From: Pseudoduganella albidiflava | Lineage (GTDB): Bacteria > Pseudomonadota > Gammaproteobacteria > Burkholderiales > Burkholderiaceae_D | Assembly (NCBI RefSeq): GCF_004322755.1 | Contig: NZ_CP036401.1 | Span: 868,001-932,000, forward strand | Direction of reading: 5' to 3' | Length of the DNA: 64,000 nucleotides | Shown here: one piece after another, positions 12,346-20,150 of the stretch | How the letters are laid out: the number at the start of each line of letters is the position of its first letter | Position numbering within the stretch: the stretch's first letter is position 1 | Position numbers and translations under genes: made by a program | The notes under the pieces: generated by a model | What the model was told of the DNA's origin: nothing | What the model saw: the letters and a program-made list of their open reading frames with translations, nothing else | Database searches by the model: none

Positions 12346-13974
12346 ATGACCAACTCCACGCAGCCAATCAGCGCGACCTGGTGGCAGGAAGCCATCATCT
12401 ATCAGGTGTACCCACGCAGCTACCTCGACACGAATGGCGATGGCATCGGCGACCTGAATGGCATCACCGACCGCCTCGACTACATCGCGAAGCTGGGCGT
12501 GGACATCGTCTGGATTTCGCCGTTCTTCAAGTCGCCGATGAAGGACTTCGGCTACGACATCGCCGACTACTGCGACGTGGACCCGATGTTCGGCACGCTG
12601 GCCGACTTCGACCGGCTGATCGCCAAGGCGCACTCGGTGGGCGTGAAGATCATGATCGACCAGGTGATGAGCCATTGCTCGGAACAGCATCCGTGGTTCG
12701 TGGAAAGCCGCAGCAGCCGCGATAATCCGAAAGCCGACTGGTTCGTGTGGTCCGACCCGCTGCCCGACGGGAATCCGCCGAACAACTGGCTGTCCATCTT
12801 CGGCGGTTCGGCATGGCAGTGGGATTCGCGCCGCAAGCAGTACTACATGCACAACTTCCTCACCAGCCAGCCGGACCTGAACTTCCACAACCCGGAAGTG
12901 CAGCAGGCGATGCTGGACAGCCTGCGCTTCTGGCTGCAGCGCGGCGTGGATGGCGTGCGGCTCGATGCCGTGACGTTCCAGTTCCACGACCAGGAACTGC
13001 GCAGCAATCCGCCGGCCACGGTGCGCGACACGTCGACCGTCACCGACGTGAATCCGTACGGCATGCAGGCGCACGTCTATGACAAGTGCCGTCCCGAGAA
13101 CGTGCCGTTCCTGCAGCGCGTGCGCCGGGTGCTGGACGAATTCGGCGCCGTGTCGATCGGCGAAGTGGGGGCCGACGATGCGCTGGCGTTCATGGCCGAG
13201 TACACGGCCGGCGGCGACAAGCTGCACATGGCCTACAGCTTCAACCTGCTGACCGAAGACCATTCGGCGCGCCACATCCGCACGCAGGTGGAAGACTTCA
13301 AGCGGCGCGTCAGCGATGGCTGGGCGTCCTGGTCGGTGGGCAACCACGACGTGCCGCGCGTGGCCACGCGCTGGGGCGCCGGCAAGGACCCGGTGGCGTT
13401 CGGCAAGGTGGCGCTGGCCATGCAGCTGTCGCTGAAGGGCACGCCGTGCCTGTACCAGGGCGACGAGCTGGCCTTCACGGAAGTGGACGTGCCGTATGAG
13501 CTGATCCAGGACCCGTATGGCATTACGTTCTGGCCCGAGTTCAAGGGCCGCGACGGCTGCCGCACGCCGATCGCCTGGACCGATGGCGACAACGGCGGCT
13601 TCACGAGCGGCAAGCCATGGCTGCCGGTGGCGCCGGAGCACATCGCGGGGGCGGCTTCCGTGCAGGAAGCGGATCCGGCATCGCCGCTGAACTTCGCGCG
13701 CCGGCTGATCGCGTGGCGCCGCACCATGCCGCAGCTCACGCGCGGCGATATCGAGTTTCTGGAAGCGCCGGAGCCGGTGCTGGCATTCCGCCGCACGCTG
13801 CCCGGCGAGCGCGCCGTGCTGTGCGTGTTCAACCTGGGCGGCAATGAAGTGACGTTCGCGCTGCCGCAGGCCAGGGGCGCGCAGAAGCTCGGCGAAGCGG
13901 GGCTGCCGGGCGAGATCGTCGATGGCATCGCCAGGCTGCCGGCCTGCGGCGGGTGGTACGGCTACGAAGGCTGA
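12346..13974 (+). CDS. Cytoplasmic alpha-glucosidase, GH13 (oligo-1,6-glucosidase/subfamily 23 type)
   Basis: This 542-residue enzyme has no signal peptide, so it acts in the cytoplasm on imported maltose or maltodextrin. The N-terminal WWQEAIIYQVYPRS and DTNGDGIGDL motifs are typical of alpha-glucosidases. Catalytic regions are IDQVMSHCS (Ser in place of Asn in the usual NHT/NHS), DGVRLDAVTF (nucleophile Asp), SIGEVGADD (acid/base Glu) and SVGNHDVPR. The SH variant of region I is seen in GH13_23-type enzymes. Glucose produced would feed the glucokinase encoded next. Confidence 0.9.
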   Translation: MTNSTQPISATWWQEAIIYQVYPRSYLDTNGDGIGDLNGITDRLDYIAKLGVDIVWISPFFKSPMKDFGYDIADYCDVDPMFGTLADFDRLIAKAHSVGVKIMIDQVMSHCSEQHPWFVESRSSRDNPKADWFVWSDPLPDGNPPNNWLSIFGGSAWQWDSRRKQYYMHNFLTSQPDLNFHNPEVQQAMLDSLRFWLQRGVDGVRLDAVTFQFHDQELRSNPPATVRDTSTVTDVNPYGMQAHVYDKCRPENVPFLQRVRRVLDEFGAVSIGEVGADDALAFMAEYTAGGDKLHMAYSFNLLTEDHSARHIRTQVEDFKRRVSDGWASWSVGNHDVPRVATRWGAGKDPVAFGKVALAMQLSLKGTPCLYQGDELAFTEVDVPYELIQDPYGITFWPEFKGRDGCRTPIAWTDGDNGGFTSGKPWLPVAPEHIAGAASVQEADPASPLNFARRLIAWRRTMPQLTRGDIEFLEAPEPVLAFRRTLPGERAVLCVFNLGGNEVTFALPQARGAQKLGEAGLPGEIVDGIARLPACGGWYGYEG

Positions 13975-13979
13975 ACCTT

Positions 13980-14002
13980 CCGGCGGGGGCGCCGGCTTTT
14001 TC
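13980..14002 (+). terminator. Intrinsic terminator after the alpha-glucosidase gene
   Basis: CCGGCG, a GGGG loop and CGCCGG are followed by CTTTTT. It lies 6 nt after the stop and before the glucokinase fusion gene, so the latter may have its own promoter or depend on read-through. Confidence 0.6.
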
Positions 14003-14071
14003 GGCGCGCCCGTTTCGGGTATGCTGCGACCTCGCCCGCATGAGCGAAGCAACACGTAAAAAGAGAGCGAG

Positions 14072-15937
14072 ATGAGACAAGTGGAAGTGGAACAGAAACT
14101 GGGACGTGCCGCGTTCGCCGACGGCCCGCGGCTGCTGGCCGACATCGGCGCCACGCATGCGCGCTTCGCGCTGCAGACGGCACCGGGCGAATACCAGGCG
14201 GTGCGGGTGCTGCAGTGCGACGACTACACCGGCATCGTTCCGCTGCTGCGCAGCTATCTCGCCGACCATCCCGGCATCAACCTGAACCACGGCGCGCTGG
14301 CGCTGGCCAATCCGGTGCACGGCGACTATATCCGGATGACGAACCGCGACTGGCAGTTCTCCACCGACGAAGTGCGCCGCGAACTGGGGCTGCACACGCT
14401 GCTGGTGGTGAACGACTTCACCGCGCTGGCGATGGCCATTCCGGGCCTGAAGCCGACCGACCTGATGCAGGTGGGCGGCGGCGCGCCGGCGGCCAACTCC
14501 GTCATCGGCGTGCTCGGTCCGGGCACGGGCCTGGGCTGCTCGGGCGTGATTCCCACGGTCGACGGCTTCGTCACACTCGGTTCCGAAGGTGGCCACAACA
14601 ACTTCGCGCCGGCCGACGAACGCGAATACGCGATCCTGCAATACGCGTGGCAGACCTGGTCGCACGTGTCGAACGAGCGCCTGATCTCCGGCCCGGGCAT
14701 GGAAATCATCTACCGCGCGCTGGCCCGCCGCAACGGCCTGCACGTGCGCGACCTGACCTCGCAGCAGATCATTTCCGGCGCCCTGAAGGACAAGGATGCG
14801 CTGTGCATCGAAGTGCTCGAGTGCTTTTCCGCGATGCTGGGCGGCGCGGCCGCGAACCTGGCCGTCACGCTCGGTTCCTTCGGCGGCATCTTCATCGGCG
14901 GCGGCATCGTGCCGCGCATGGGAGAATGGTTCCGCGCTTCGCCGTTCCGCACCCGCTTCGAGGCCAAGGGCCGCTTCTCGTCCTACCTGGCGGAGATCCC
15001 CACCTACGTGATCACCACGCCGAACCCGGCGTTCTACGGCGTGGCCACGATCCTTTCCGAACACCTGCGCGGGCGCAGCGGCGCCAACACGCTGATGGAG
15101 CGCGTGCAGACGCTGCTGCGCGAGCTGACGCCGGCCGAGCAGCGCGTGGCGCAACTGGTGCTCGAACAGCCGCGCCTCGTGCTGAACGAACCCATCGCCG
15201 ACATCGCGCGGCTGGCCGAAGTGTCGCAGCCGACCGTGATCCGCTTCTGCCGCTCGCTGGGCTTCACGGGCCTGGCCGACTTCAAGCTGAAGTTCGCCAG
15301 CAGCCTGACGGGCGCGATCCCGGTGCGCCACAGCCAGGTGCGCAACAGCGACAGCACGCACGACCTGTCGGCCAAGGTGGTCGACAACACCGTGTCGGCG
15401 ATCCTGAAATTCCGCGACCAGCTCGACGTGCGCGCCATCGACCGCGCCATCGCGCTGGTGGCCAAGGCCAAGAAGGTGGAGTTCTACGCGATGGGCAATT
15501 CGCGCGTGGTGGGGCTGGACGGGCAGCACAAGTTCTTCCGCTTCCGCATTCCCACCGCGTCCTACGGCGACTCGCACCTGCTGTCGCTGGCGGCCGAGCT
15601 GCTGCAGCCGGGCGACGTGGTCATCGCCATCTCCAACTCCGGCCGGCTGCCGGAGCTGCTCGATGCCGTCGATACGGCGCGCGCGGCGGGTGCCGATGTC
15701 ATCGCCATCACCACCAGCCAGTCGCCGCTGGCCAAGAAGGCCAGCGTGTGCCTGGCGGTCGACCACAGCGAGGACAGCACCACGTTCCTGTCGATGATTT
15801 CGCGCATCCTGCAGCTGCTGCTGATCGACATCCTCACCGTGGGCATTTCGCTCGACTCGCAGAACAAGGCGCTGGTGCTGGAAGGGAAGGGCGCCGCGAA
15901 CGGTTCGCGCCTGCTGATCTCCCACCTGGACAGTTGA
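14072..15937 (+). CDS. glk: Bifunctional glucokinase / RpiR-family transcriptional regulator
   Basis: This single 621-residue frame joins two modules. Residues about 15-335 form a Glk-type glucokinase: ADIGATHARFAL is the phosphate-1 loop, LGPGTGLG the second phosphate loop and EGGHNNFAP the sugar-binding segment. Residues about 340-420 form an RpiR helix-turn-helix (TPAEQRVAQLVLE, ADIARLAEVSQPTVIRFCRSLG). Residues about 460-600 form a SIS sugar-phosphate isomerase-fold domain (AMGNSRVVG, AISNSGRLPE). It would phosphorylate glucose and sense a sugar phosphate to regulate transcription. Such fusions are known in Burkholderiales. A strong terminator follows. Confidence 0.95.
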   Translation: MRQVEVEQKLGRAAFADGPRLLADIGATHARFALQTAPGEYQAVRVLQCDDYTGIVPLLRSYLADHPGINLNHGALALANPVHGDYIRMTNRDWQFSTDEVRRELGLHTLLVVNDFTALAMAIPGLKPTDLMQVGGGAPAANSVIGVLGPGTGLGCSGVIPTVDGFVTLGSEGGHNNFAPADEREYAILQYAWQTWSHVSNERLISGPGMEIIYRALARRNGLHVRDLTSQQIISGALKDKDALCIEVLECFSAMLGGAAANLAVTLGSFGGIFIGGGIVPRMGEWFRASPFRTRFEAKGRFSSYLAEIPTYVITTPNPAFYGVATILSEHLRGRSGANTLMERVQTLLRELTPAEQRVAQLVLEQPRLVLNEPIADIARLAEVSQPTVIRFCRSLGFTGLADFKLKFASSLTGAIPVRHSQVRNSDSTHDLSAKVVDNTVSAILKFRDQLDVRAIDRAIALVAKAKKVEFYAMGNSRVVGLDGQHKFFRFRIPTASYGDSHLLSLAAELLQPGDVVIAISNSGRLPELLDAVDTARAAGADVIAITTSQSPLAKKASVCLAVDHSEDSTTFLSMISRILQLLLIDILTVGISLDSQNKALVLEGKGAANGSRLLISHLDS

Positions 15938-15957
15938 TCGGTACCACCCAACGTAAA

Positions 15958-15985
15958 AACGCCGGGTCGCCCCGGCGTTTTTTTT
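15958..15985 (+). terminator. Intrinsic terminator after glk-rpiR
   Basis: AACGCCGGG, a 4-nt loop and CCCGGCGTT are followed by eight T residues. It lies about 20 nt after the stop. Confidence 0.9.
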
Positions 15986-15996
15986 CGCCCGCCGCG

Positions 15997-16101
15997 TCAG
16001 TAGCGGCGGCGCGCGCCCTGCGCGGGCGCCCGGTTCAGCATCCGTGCCTGCACCTTCTTCCAGATAAAGCCGGCGATCGCCATCATGATCATCTTGCGCA
16101 T
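15997..16101 (-). CDS. 34-residue small hydrophobic/basic protein of unknown function
   Basis: The ATG at 16101 follows a textbook AGGAGG with a 4-nt gap, which is the main support. The product has a short hydrophobic N-terminus (MIMMAIAGFIW) and a basic C-terminus ending RRRY, so it may lie at the membrane. It faces the glk-rpiR gene convergently. I do not recognise the family. The longer in-frame start at 16218 has no ribosome site. Confidence 0.5.
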   Translation of the reverse strand: MRKMIMMAIAGFIWKKVQARMLNRAPAQGARRRY

Positions 16102-16234
16102 ACATCCTCCTGTGCGGTTGGTTTCATTGCGCCACGGCATGAGTCGATGCCTGCCGCGGCAATGCGCCAACCATACCGGAAACGCCTGCCGGCGGGCGCA
16201 GCATAGGAATCCGCCCATGCCGTAAAAATCTTCT

Positions 16235-16284
16235 TGCGATATATCGCAGATGGTTTAAGATATGTCTTATTGCGATATATCTTA
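16235..16284. promoter_or_regulatory. Three PadR-type operators
   Basis: Three 14-bp palindromes share the GATATATC core: TGCGATATATCGCA (16235-16248), TAAGATATGTCTTA (16256-16269) and TGCGATATATCTTA (16271-16284). They end 12 bp before the PadR ATG, over the expected promoter. AT-rich inverted repeats of this kind are typical PadR sites, so autoregulation is likely. Confidence 0.65.
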
Positions 16285-16295
16285 AAGGACTTCAC

Positions 16296-16847
16296 ATGTT
16301 CCACATGTTCCATAAATCCCGGCACCATGGTCCCCGCTCCCACGAACATCACCAGCACCGTGGCGGTGGCGGGCACGGCGGCGGCCCTGGCGGAAGGGGG
16401 CCGCGCATGTTCGATGCGGGCGCGATGCGCTATGTCGTGCTGCAGCTGATCGCGGAAAAGCCGCGCCATGGCTATGAAATCATCAAGGAGCTGGAGAGCC
16501 GCGTGGGTGGCGGCTATGCGCCGAGCCCGGGGGCGATCTATCCGCTGATGGCGATGCTGTACGACATGGGCCATGTGTCCATCAGCAGCGAAGGCAACAA
16601 GAAGCTGCATTCGATCACGCCCGAGGGGCAGGCCTTCCTGGACGAGAACCGGCAAATGGTCGATGCGCTGATGGCGCGCCTTGCCGAGCCGCACGCCGGC
16701 AACCGCGACAGCCTGCGCTCGGTGATGCACGAGCTGAAGGCCGTGGTGATCGACAAGGGCCGTGATCCGGCCGCTCCGCCGGCACGCGCCGACCAGATCG
16801 CGGCGATCCTGCGCCGGGCGGCCGACGAGATCCGCCAGCTGGCGTAA
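16296..16847 (+). CDS. PadR-family transcriptional regulator with His/Gly-rich N-terminus
   Basis: This 183-residue protein has a winged-helix PadR domain at about residues 45-120: RYVVLQLIAEKPRHGYEIIKEL, then the wing SPGAIYPLMAMLYDMGHV. A C-terminal dimerisation helix region follows. The first 37 residues are unusual, with many His and Gly (HHGPRSHEHHQH, then Gly-rich), suggesting metal binding or a flexible arm. AAAGGA precedes the ATG. It probably represses itself and the MFS gene that starts 93 bp downstream on the same strand. Confidence 0.88.
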   Translation: MFHMFHKSRHHGPRSHEHHQHRGGGGHGGGPGGRGPRMFDAGAMRYVVLQLIAEKPRHGYEIIKELESRVGGGYAPSPGAIYPLMAMLYDMGHVSISSEGNKKLHSITPEGQAFLDENRQMVDALMARLAEPHAGNRDSLRSVMHELKAVVIDKGRDPAAPPARADQIAAILRRAADEIRQLA

Positions 16848-16940
16848 CGATTCGGCATAAGACGAAGCGGCATACGACGAATCGGCATCCGACCAACCGG
16901 CAGGGGCGGCGCTGGCGCCGCCCCGGAAAGAAAAAAAAGA

Positions 16941-18203
16941 ATGACCACTTCTCCTCCTCCCGCGGGCAGCCTGGCCCCGGCGCGCGAGCGGCTCGTGCTG
17001 TGGCTGCTGGCGCTGACCCAGTTCACCGTCATCATGGACTTCATGGTCATGATGCCGCTGTCGCCGCAGCTGATGGCGGCGTTTGCCATCAGCCCGGCGC
17101 AATTTTCCGGCGTCGTGTCGGCGTACGCGTGGTGCGCGGGCTTGTCCGGCCTGCTGGCCGCCACCTATATCGACCGCTTCGACCGCAAGCGCATGCTGTT
17201 GACGGTGTTCTTCCTGTTTAACCTGTCGAACCTGGCCTGCGCGATGGCACCGAATTTCCACGTGCTGGTCCTGTCGCGCGCCTTTGCCGGCCTGACCGGC
17301 GGCGTGCTGGGCGCGATCGGCATGGCGATCATCGGCGACCTCATCGCCCCGCAGCGGCGCGGCTACGCGACCGGCATCGTGATGACGTCGTTCTCGATGG
17401 CCGCGATCCTGGGCGTGCCGCTGGGCGTGGGCCTGGCGGCCCGCTTCGGCTGGCAATCGCCGTTCTACCTGCTGGTGGCGGCGTCGATGGCGATCTGGTG
17501 CCTTGCCGCGTTCGTGCTGCCGCCGCTGACGGCGCACCTCGACCGGCACTCTGCGCCGGCCCGCGCGCTGCCGGAACTGCTGGCGCTGTTCAGCGTGCCG
17601 GAGCACCTGCGCGCCTTCCTGCTGACATTCGTGACGATGTTGAACGGCATGCTGGTGATTCCGTTCATCTCGCCGGTCCTGGTCGGCAATCTCGGCGTAC
17701 GGCCGGGCGACATCATGTGGATCTACATGGCGGGCGGGGTGGCGGCGTTCTTCAGCTCGCGCTTCGTGGGCAGCTGGTCGGACCGTGCCGGCCGGCACCG
17801 GGTATTCCGCATTTTCGTGCTGTTCTCGGTGGTGCCGATCCTGGTGATCACGCACCTGCCGGAACTGTCGGCGCACTGGCCGCTGGTCGCCCTGGTGTGC
17901 CTGTTCCCGTTCTTCATGGTGGCGATGAATGGCCGCAACGTGCCGCTGCAGGCGCTGATGACGACGGTGCCCGATCCGCGGCGCCGCGGCGCCTTCCTCA
18001 GCGCCAACGCGGCCGTGCAGCAGGTCGGCACGGGTCTGGGCGCGCTGCTGGGCGGACTGTGGCTGCACACGGATGCGGCCGGCCACATCAGCGGCTACGG
18101 CCTGAACGGCTGGCTGGCCGCCGGCCTGTCGCTGTTTACCTGGTGGTGGGTGGGGCGGGTGCGGGAAGTGCCCGGCGCCCCGGCGGTCAGGAGCCCTGCC
18201 TGA
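16941..18203 (+). CDS. MFS transporter, probable drug/metabolite exporter
   Basis: This 420-residue protein has 12 predicted membrane segments. The loop 2-3 motif DRFDRKRML and the segment 5 pattern GVPLGVGLAARFGWQSPF fit the DHA1 drug:H+ antiporter group. It lies directly downstream of the PadR gene, a common regulator-pump pairing, so its expression is probably induced by the compound PadR senses. Its last 17 bases overlap the convergent gene at 18187. The substrate is unknown. Confidence 0.85.
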   Translation: MTTSPPPAGSLAPARERLVLWLLALTQFTVIMDFMVMMPLSPQLMAAFAISPAQFSGVVSAYAWCAGLSGLLAATYIDRFDRKRMLLTVFFLFNLSNLACAMAPNFHVLVLSRAFAGLTGGVLGAIGMAIIGDLIAPQRRGYATGIVMTSFSMAAILGVPLGVGLAARFGWQSPFYLLVAASMAIWCLAAFVLPPLTAHLDRHSAPARALPELLALFSVPEHLRAFLLTFVTMLNGMLVIPFISPVLVGNLGVRPGDIMWIYMAGGVAAFFSSRFVGSWSDRAGRHRVFRIFVLFSVVPILVITHLPELSAHWPLVALVCLFPFFMVAMNGRNVPLQALMTTVPDPRRRGAFLSANAAVQQVGTGLGALLGGLWLHTDAAGHISGYGLNGWLAAGLSLFTWWWVGRVREVPGAPAVRSPA

Positions 18204-18831
18204 CGACGATGTCGAGCAGGCGCTGCGCCTGTTTCAGGACAGGCGATGCGAGCTTGTCGCGGTCCACGTCGCCAAAGGTGCCGTCGCGCACGTGCAGGCC
18301 GTCCGCGGCCAGCAGCGACAACCGCAGGTTGCCGAGCACCGGCGGGGCGGCGCGGTGTTTCGCCAGCCCCTTGGCCGACGCCAGCGGGATGGCCGCGTGC
18401 ACCAGCAGCTTGCCCTGCTGGGCCACGTTGTCCGGCGCGCCTTCGAAGACGGCCACGCGGCCGGTATGGTGGATGTAGCGCACGGTGCCGTCGGCATACG
18501 CGGCCAGCACGTCGAGGCCGCCCTCGAGCGGTACTTCGACGACCACGCCCAGCAATTCACGCGAGGCGACCGGCTGGCCGGCGGCGCGCAGCCATTGCCA
18601 GGCCAGCAGCCGCACGCGGCTTTCCTCGGCCGGATCTTCGCCGATGGTCTGCACCACGCGCGCATCCGGCGCCGTGCCGAACAGCGATGCGGGCTCTGGA
18701 CCCTGCTGGACCAGTTGCGGATCGTCGCAGAACAGCAGCTGGTACATCAGGTTCAGTTCGTCCTGCTTGTATGGCTGGGCAGCGGAAGCGTGCCGGCGCG
18801 ACGAGAACGCGGCAATGAGTTTCTTGAACAT
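18187..18831 (-). CDS. Conserved-looking hypothetical protein (214 aa)
   Basis: The frame is long and has the codon usage of its neighbours. The N-terminus (MFKKLIAAFSSRRH) is amphipathic and basic rather than a clear signal peptide. The rest is soluble, with repeated hydrophobic beta-like runs (LLGVVVEVPLEGGLDVLAAY, DGTVRYIHHTGRVAVF) and no catalytic motif that I recognise. It converges on and overlaps the MFS gene by 17 bp, and is followed on its own strand by no close gene. The function is unknown. Confidence 0.65.
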   Translation of the reverse strand: MFKKLIAAFSSRRHASAAQPYKQDELNLMYQLLFCDDPQLVQQGPEPASLFGTAPDARVVQTIGEDPAEESRVRLLAWQWLRAAGQPVASRELLGVVVEVPLEGGLDVLAAYADGTVRYIHHTGRVAVFEGAPDNVAQQGKLLVHAAIPLASAKGLAKHRAAPPVLGNLRLSLLAADGLHVRDGTFGDVDRDKLASPVLKQAQRLLDIVVRQGS

Positions 18832-18846
18832 GGCGTCATTGTACTG

Positions 18847-19488
18847 TCACTGGTCGCCATCAAGCTGCCAGCCGCGCAATTTTTCCATCGCGACCGCGCT
18901 GCGCCATGCGGGGCGGGCGATGACCAGCCGCGCCAGCCGGTCCAGTTCCGGCCATTCCGTGGCGGGTTTCGGCATGGCGCGCGACCAGCGCATGTACATG
19001 CACAGCTGGTAGTCGGCCGAGCTGAACTGCTCACCCAGCAGATAGGGGCCATGCGCCGCCAGGTGCGACGCGATGCGTTCGAATCCGGCTTCGAGCGTGC
19101 GGCGCACCGGCGCCCGGCTGGCCTCGTCATGCGTATCGCGGCCCAGGTCCTGCGGGTAGAACCAGTGCCTGAACGGCCCGCCCAGCGAGGTGGCCAGCGC
19201 TACCGTCCATTGCAGCCATTCGGCGCGGCCCGGCGCACCGGGGGCGGGGGCCAGGTTCGCTTCGGGGTGGCGCTCGGCCAGCAGCATCAGCAGCGCGGCC
19301 GATTCGCGGTGGGCGACGCCGTCGATGAGCAGCGTGGGCACGGTGCCCTGCGGGTTCAGGCGCAGGTAGTCGTCGGTGCGCGGCACGTCCAGGTCGACGT
19401 TGACCAGCTGATGGTCCGCGCCGGTCTCGTGGATCGCGGCATGCACGGCCAGGCTGGCCGCGCCGGGGGAGTAATACAGCGTGTACAT
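18847..19488 (-). CDS. Glutathione S-transferase family protein
   Basis: This 213-residue protein has a thioredoxin-like N-terminal domain (MYTLYYSPGAASLAVHAAIHETG; the SPGA loop is the glutathione-binding turn). TVPTLLIDG with the cis-proline and RESAALLMLLAERH follow, then an all-helical C-terminal domain. The start at 19488 is preferred because GGAG lies 6 nt upstream; the 19500 start has no ribosome site. It would conjugate or reduce substrates with glutathione in the cytosol. The specific substrate is not predictable. Confidence 0.85.
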   Translation of the reverse strand: MYTLYYSPGAASLAVHAAIHETGADHQLVNVDLDVPRTDDYLRLNPQGTVPTLLIDGVAHRESAALLMLLAERHPEANLAPAPGAPGRAEWLQWTVALATSLGGPFRHWFYPQDLGRDTHDEASRAPVRRTLEAGFERIASHLAAHGPYLLGEQFSSADYQLCMYMRWSRAMPKPATEWPELDRLARLVIARPAWRSAVAMEKLRGWQLDGDQ

Positions 19489-19520
19489 CGGTGGCTCCAT
19501 GGTGGTCGGTGATGGCCGGG

Positions 19521-20075
19521 TCAGCGCGCGGCCCGTTCCATCGGTCGTTGTTCGGTGCGCCAGCGCGCCAGCGGCAACAGGGATTCGTCATCGTCGACGA
19601 GGATCTCGCCATCGGCCACGCCGACCAGGAAGCTTTGCCACGTGACGGCCGCTTCCGGCCGGTTCTCGACAAAGCTGAGCTGGTGATACTGCCTGCCGTT
19701 CACCGTGCGCGGCGCGGGGTCGAAGGGAATCACGGCGCCACGCACCGCGCCGCCGGATGCCTTCTCGATGCGCTGTGCCCAGGCCTGCAGTTCGGGCAGC
19801 GCCATCAGGCGGGCCACGGCCTGCTCGCTGGTCAGCGGCTGCCCGGGCTGCATGGCGGCGACAGAAGCTGCAGCGGGGGCAGGGGCGGAAGCAGTGGGTG
19901 ACGCAGGCGAGGCGGTGGCAGGGGCGGCGACAGGTACCCGCGCCGGCCCGGTGCCGGGCCCCACGTGCTGCGGATACAGGTACCACGCGCCCAGCGCGGC
20001 GGCCAGCAGCCCGGCCAGCGTGCCGGCCAGGGCGGGAAGATGGGAGGATTTGCTCGTGCGGTTTTTCGTGTCCAT
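19521..20075 (-). CDS. Membrane-anchored hypothetical protein (184 aa)
   Basis: One transmembrane segment (ALAGTLAGLLAAALGAWYLY) near residues 13-33 is followed by an Ala/Pro-rich spacer of about 40 residues. A soluble domain of about 110 residues then faces the periplasm and contains QYHQLSFVENRPEAAVTW. No known family is recognised. The start is uncertain: ATG 20075 puts the anchor at the N-terminus, but no clear ribosome site precedes it; 20129 is the longer option. Confidence 0.6.
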   Translation of the reverse strand: MDTKNRTSKSSHLPALAGTLAGLLAAALGAWYLYPQHVGPGTGPARVPVAAPATASPASPTASAPAPAAASVAAMQPGQPLTSEQAVARLMALPELQAWAQRIEKASGGAVRGAVIPFDPAPRTVNGRQYHQLSFVENRPEAAVTWQSFLVGVADGEILVDDDESLLPLARWRTEQRPMERAAR

Positions 20076-20150
20076 GTGGCGAACATGGTAATCGAAAGGC
20101 GTTCTTTGCACAGCGCCAATCGAATGCACGCCACGATGCCGCTCGCGGGA

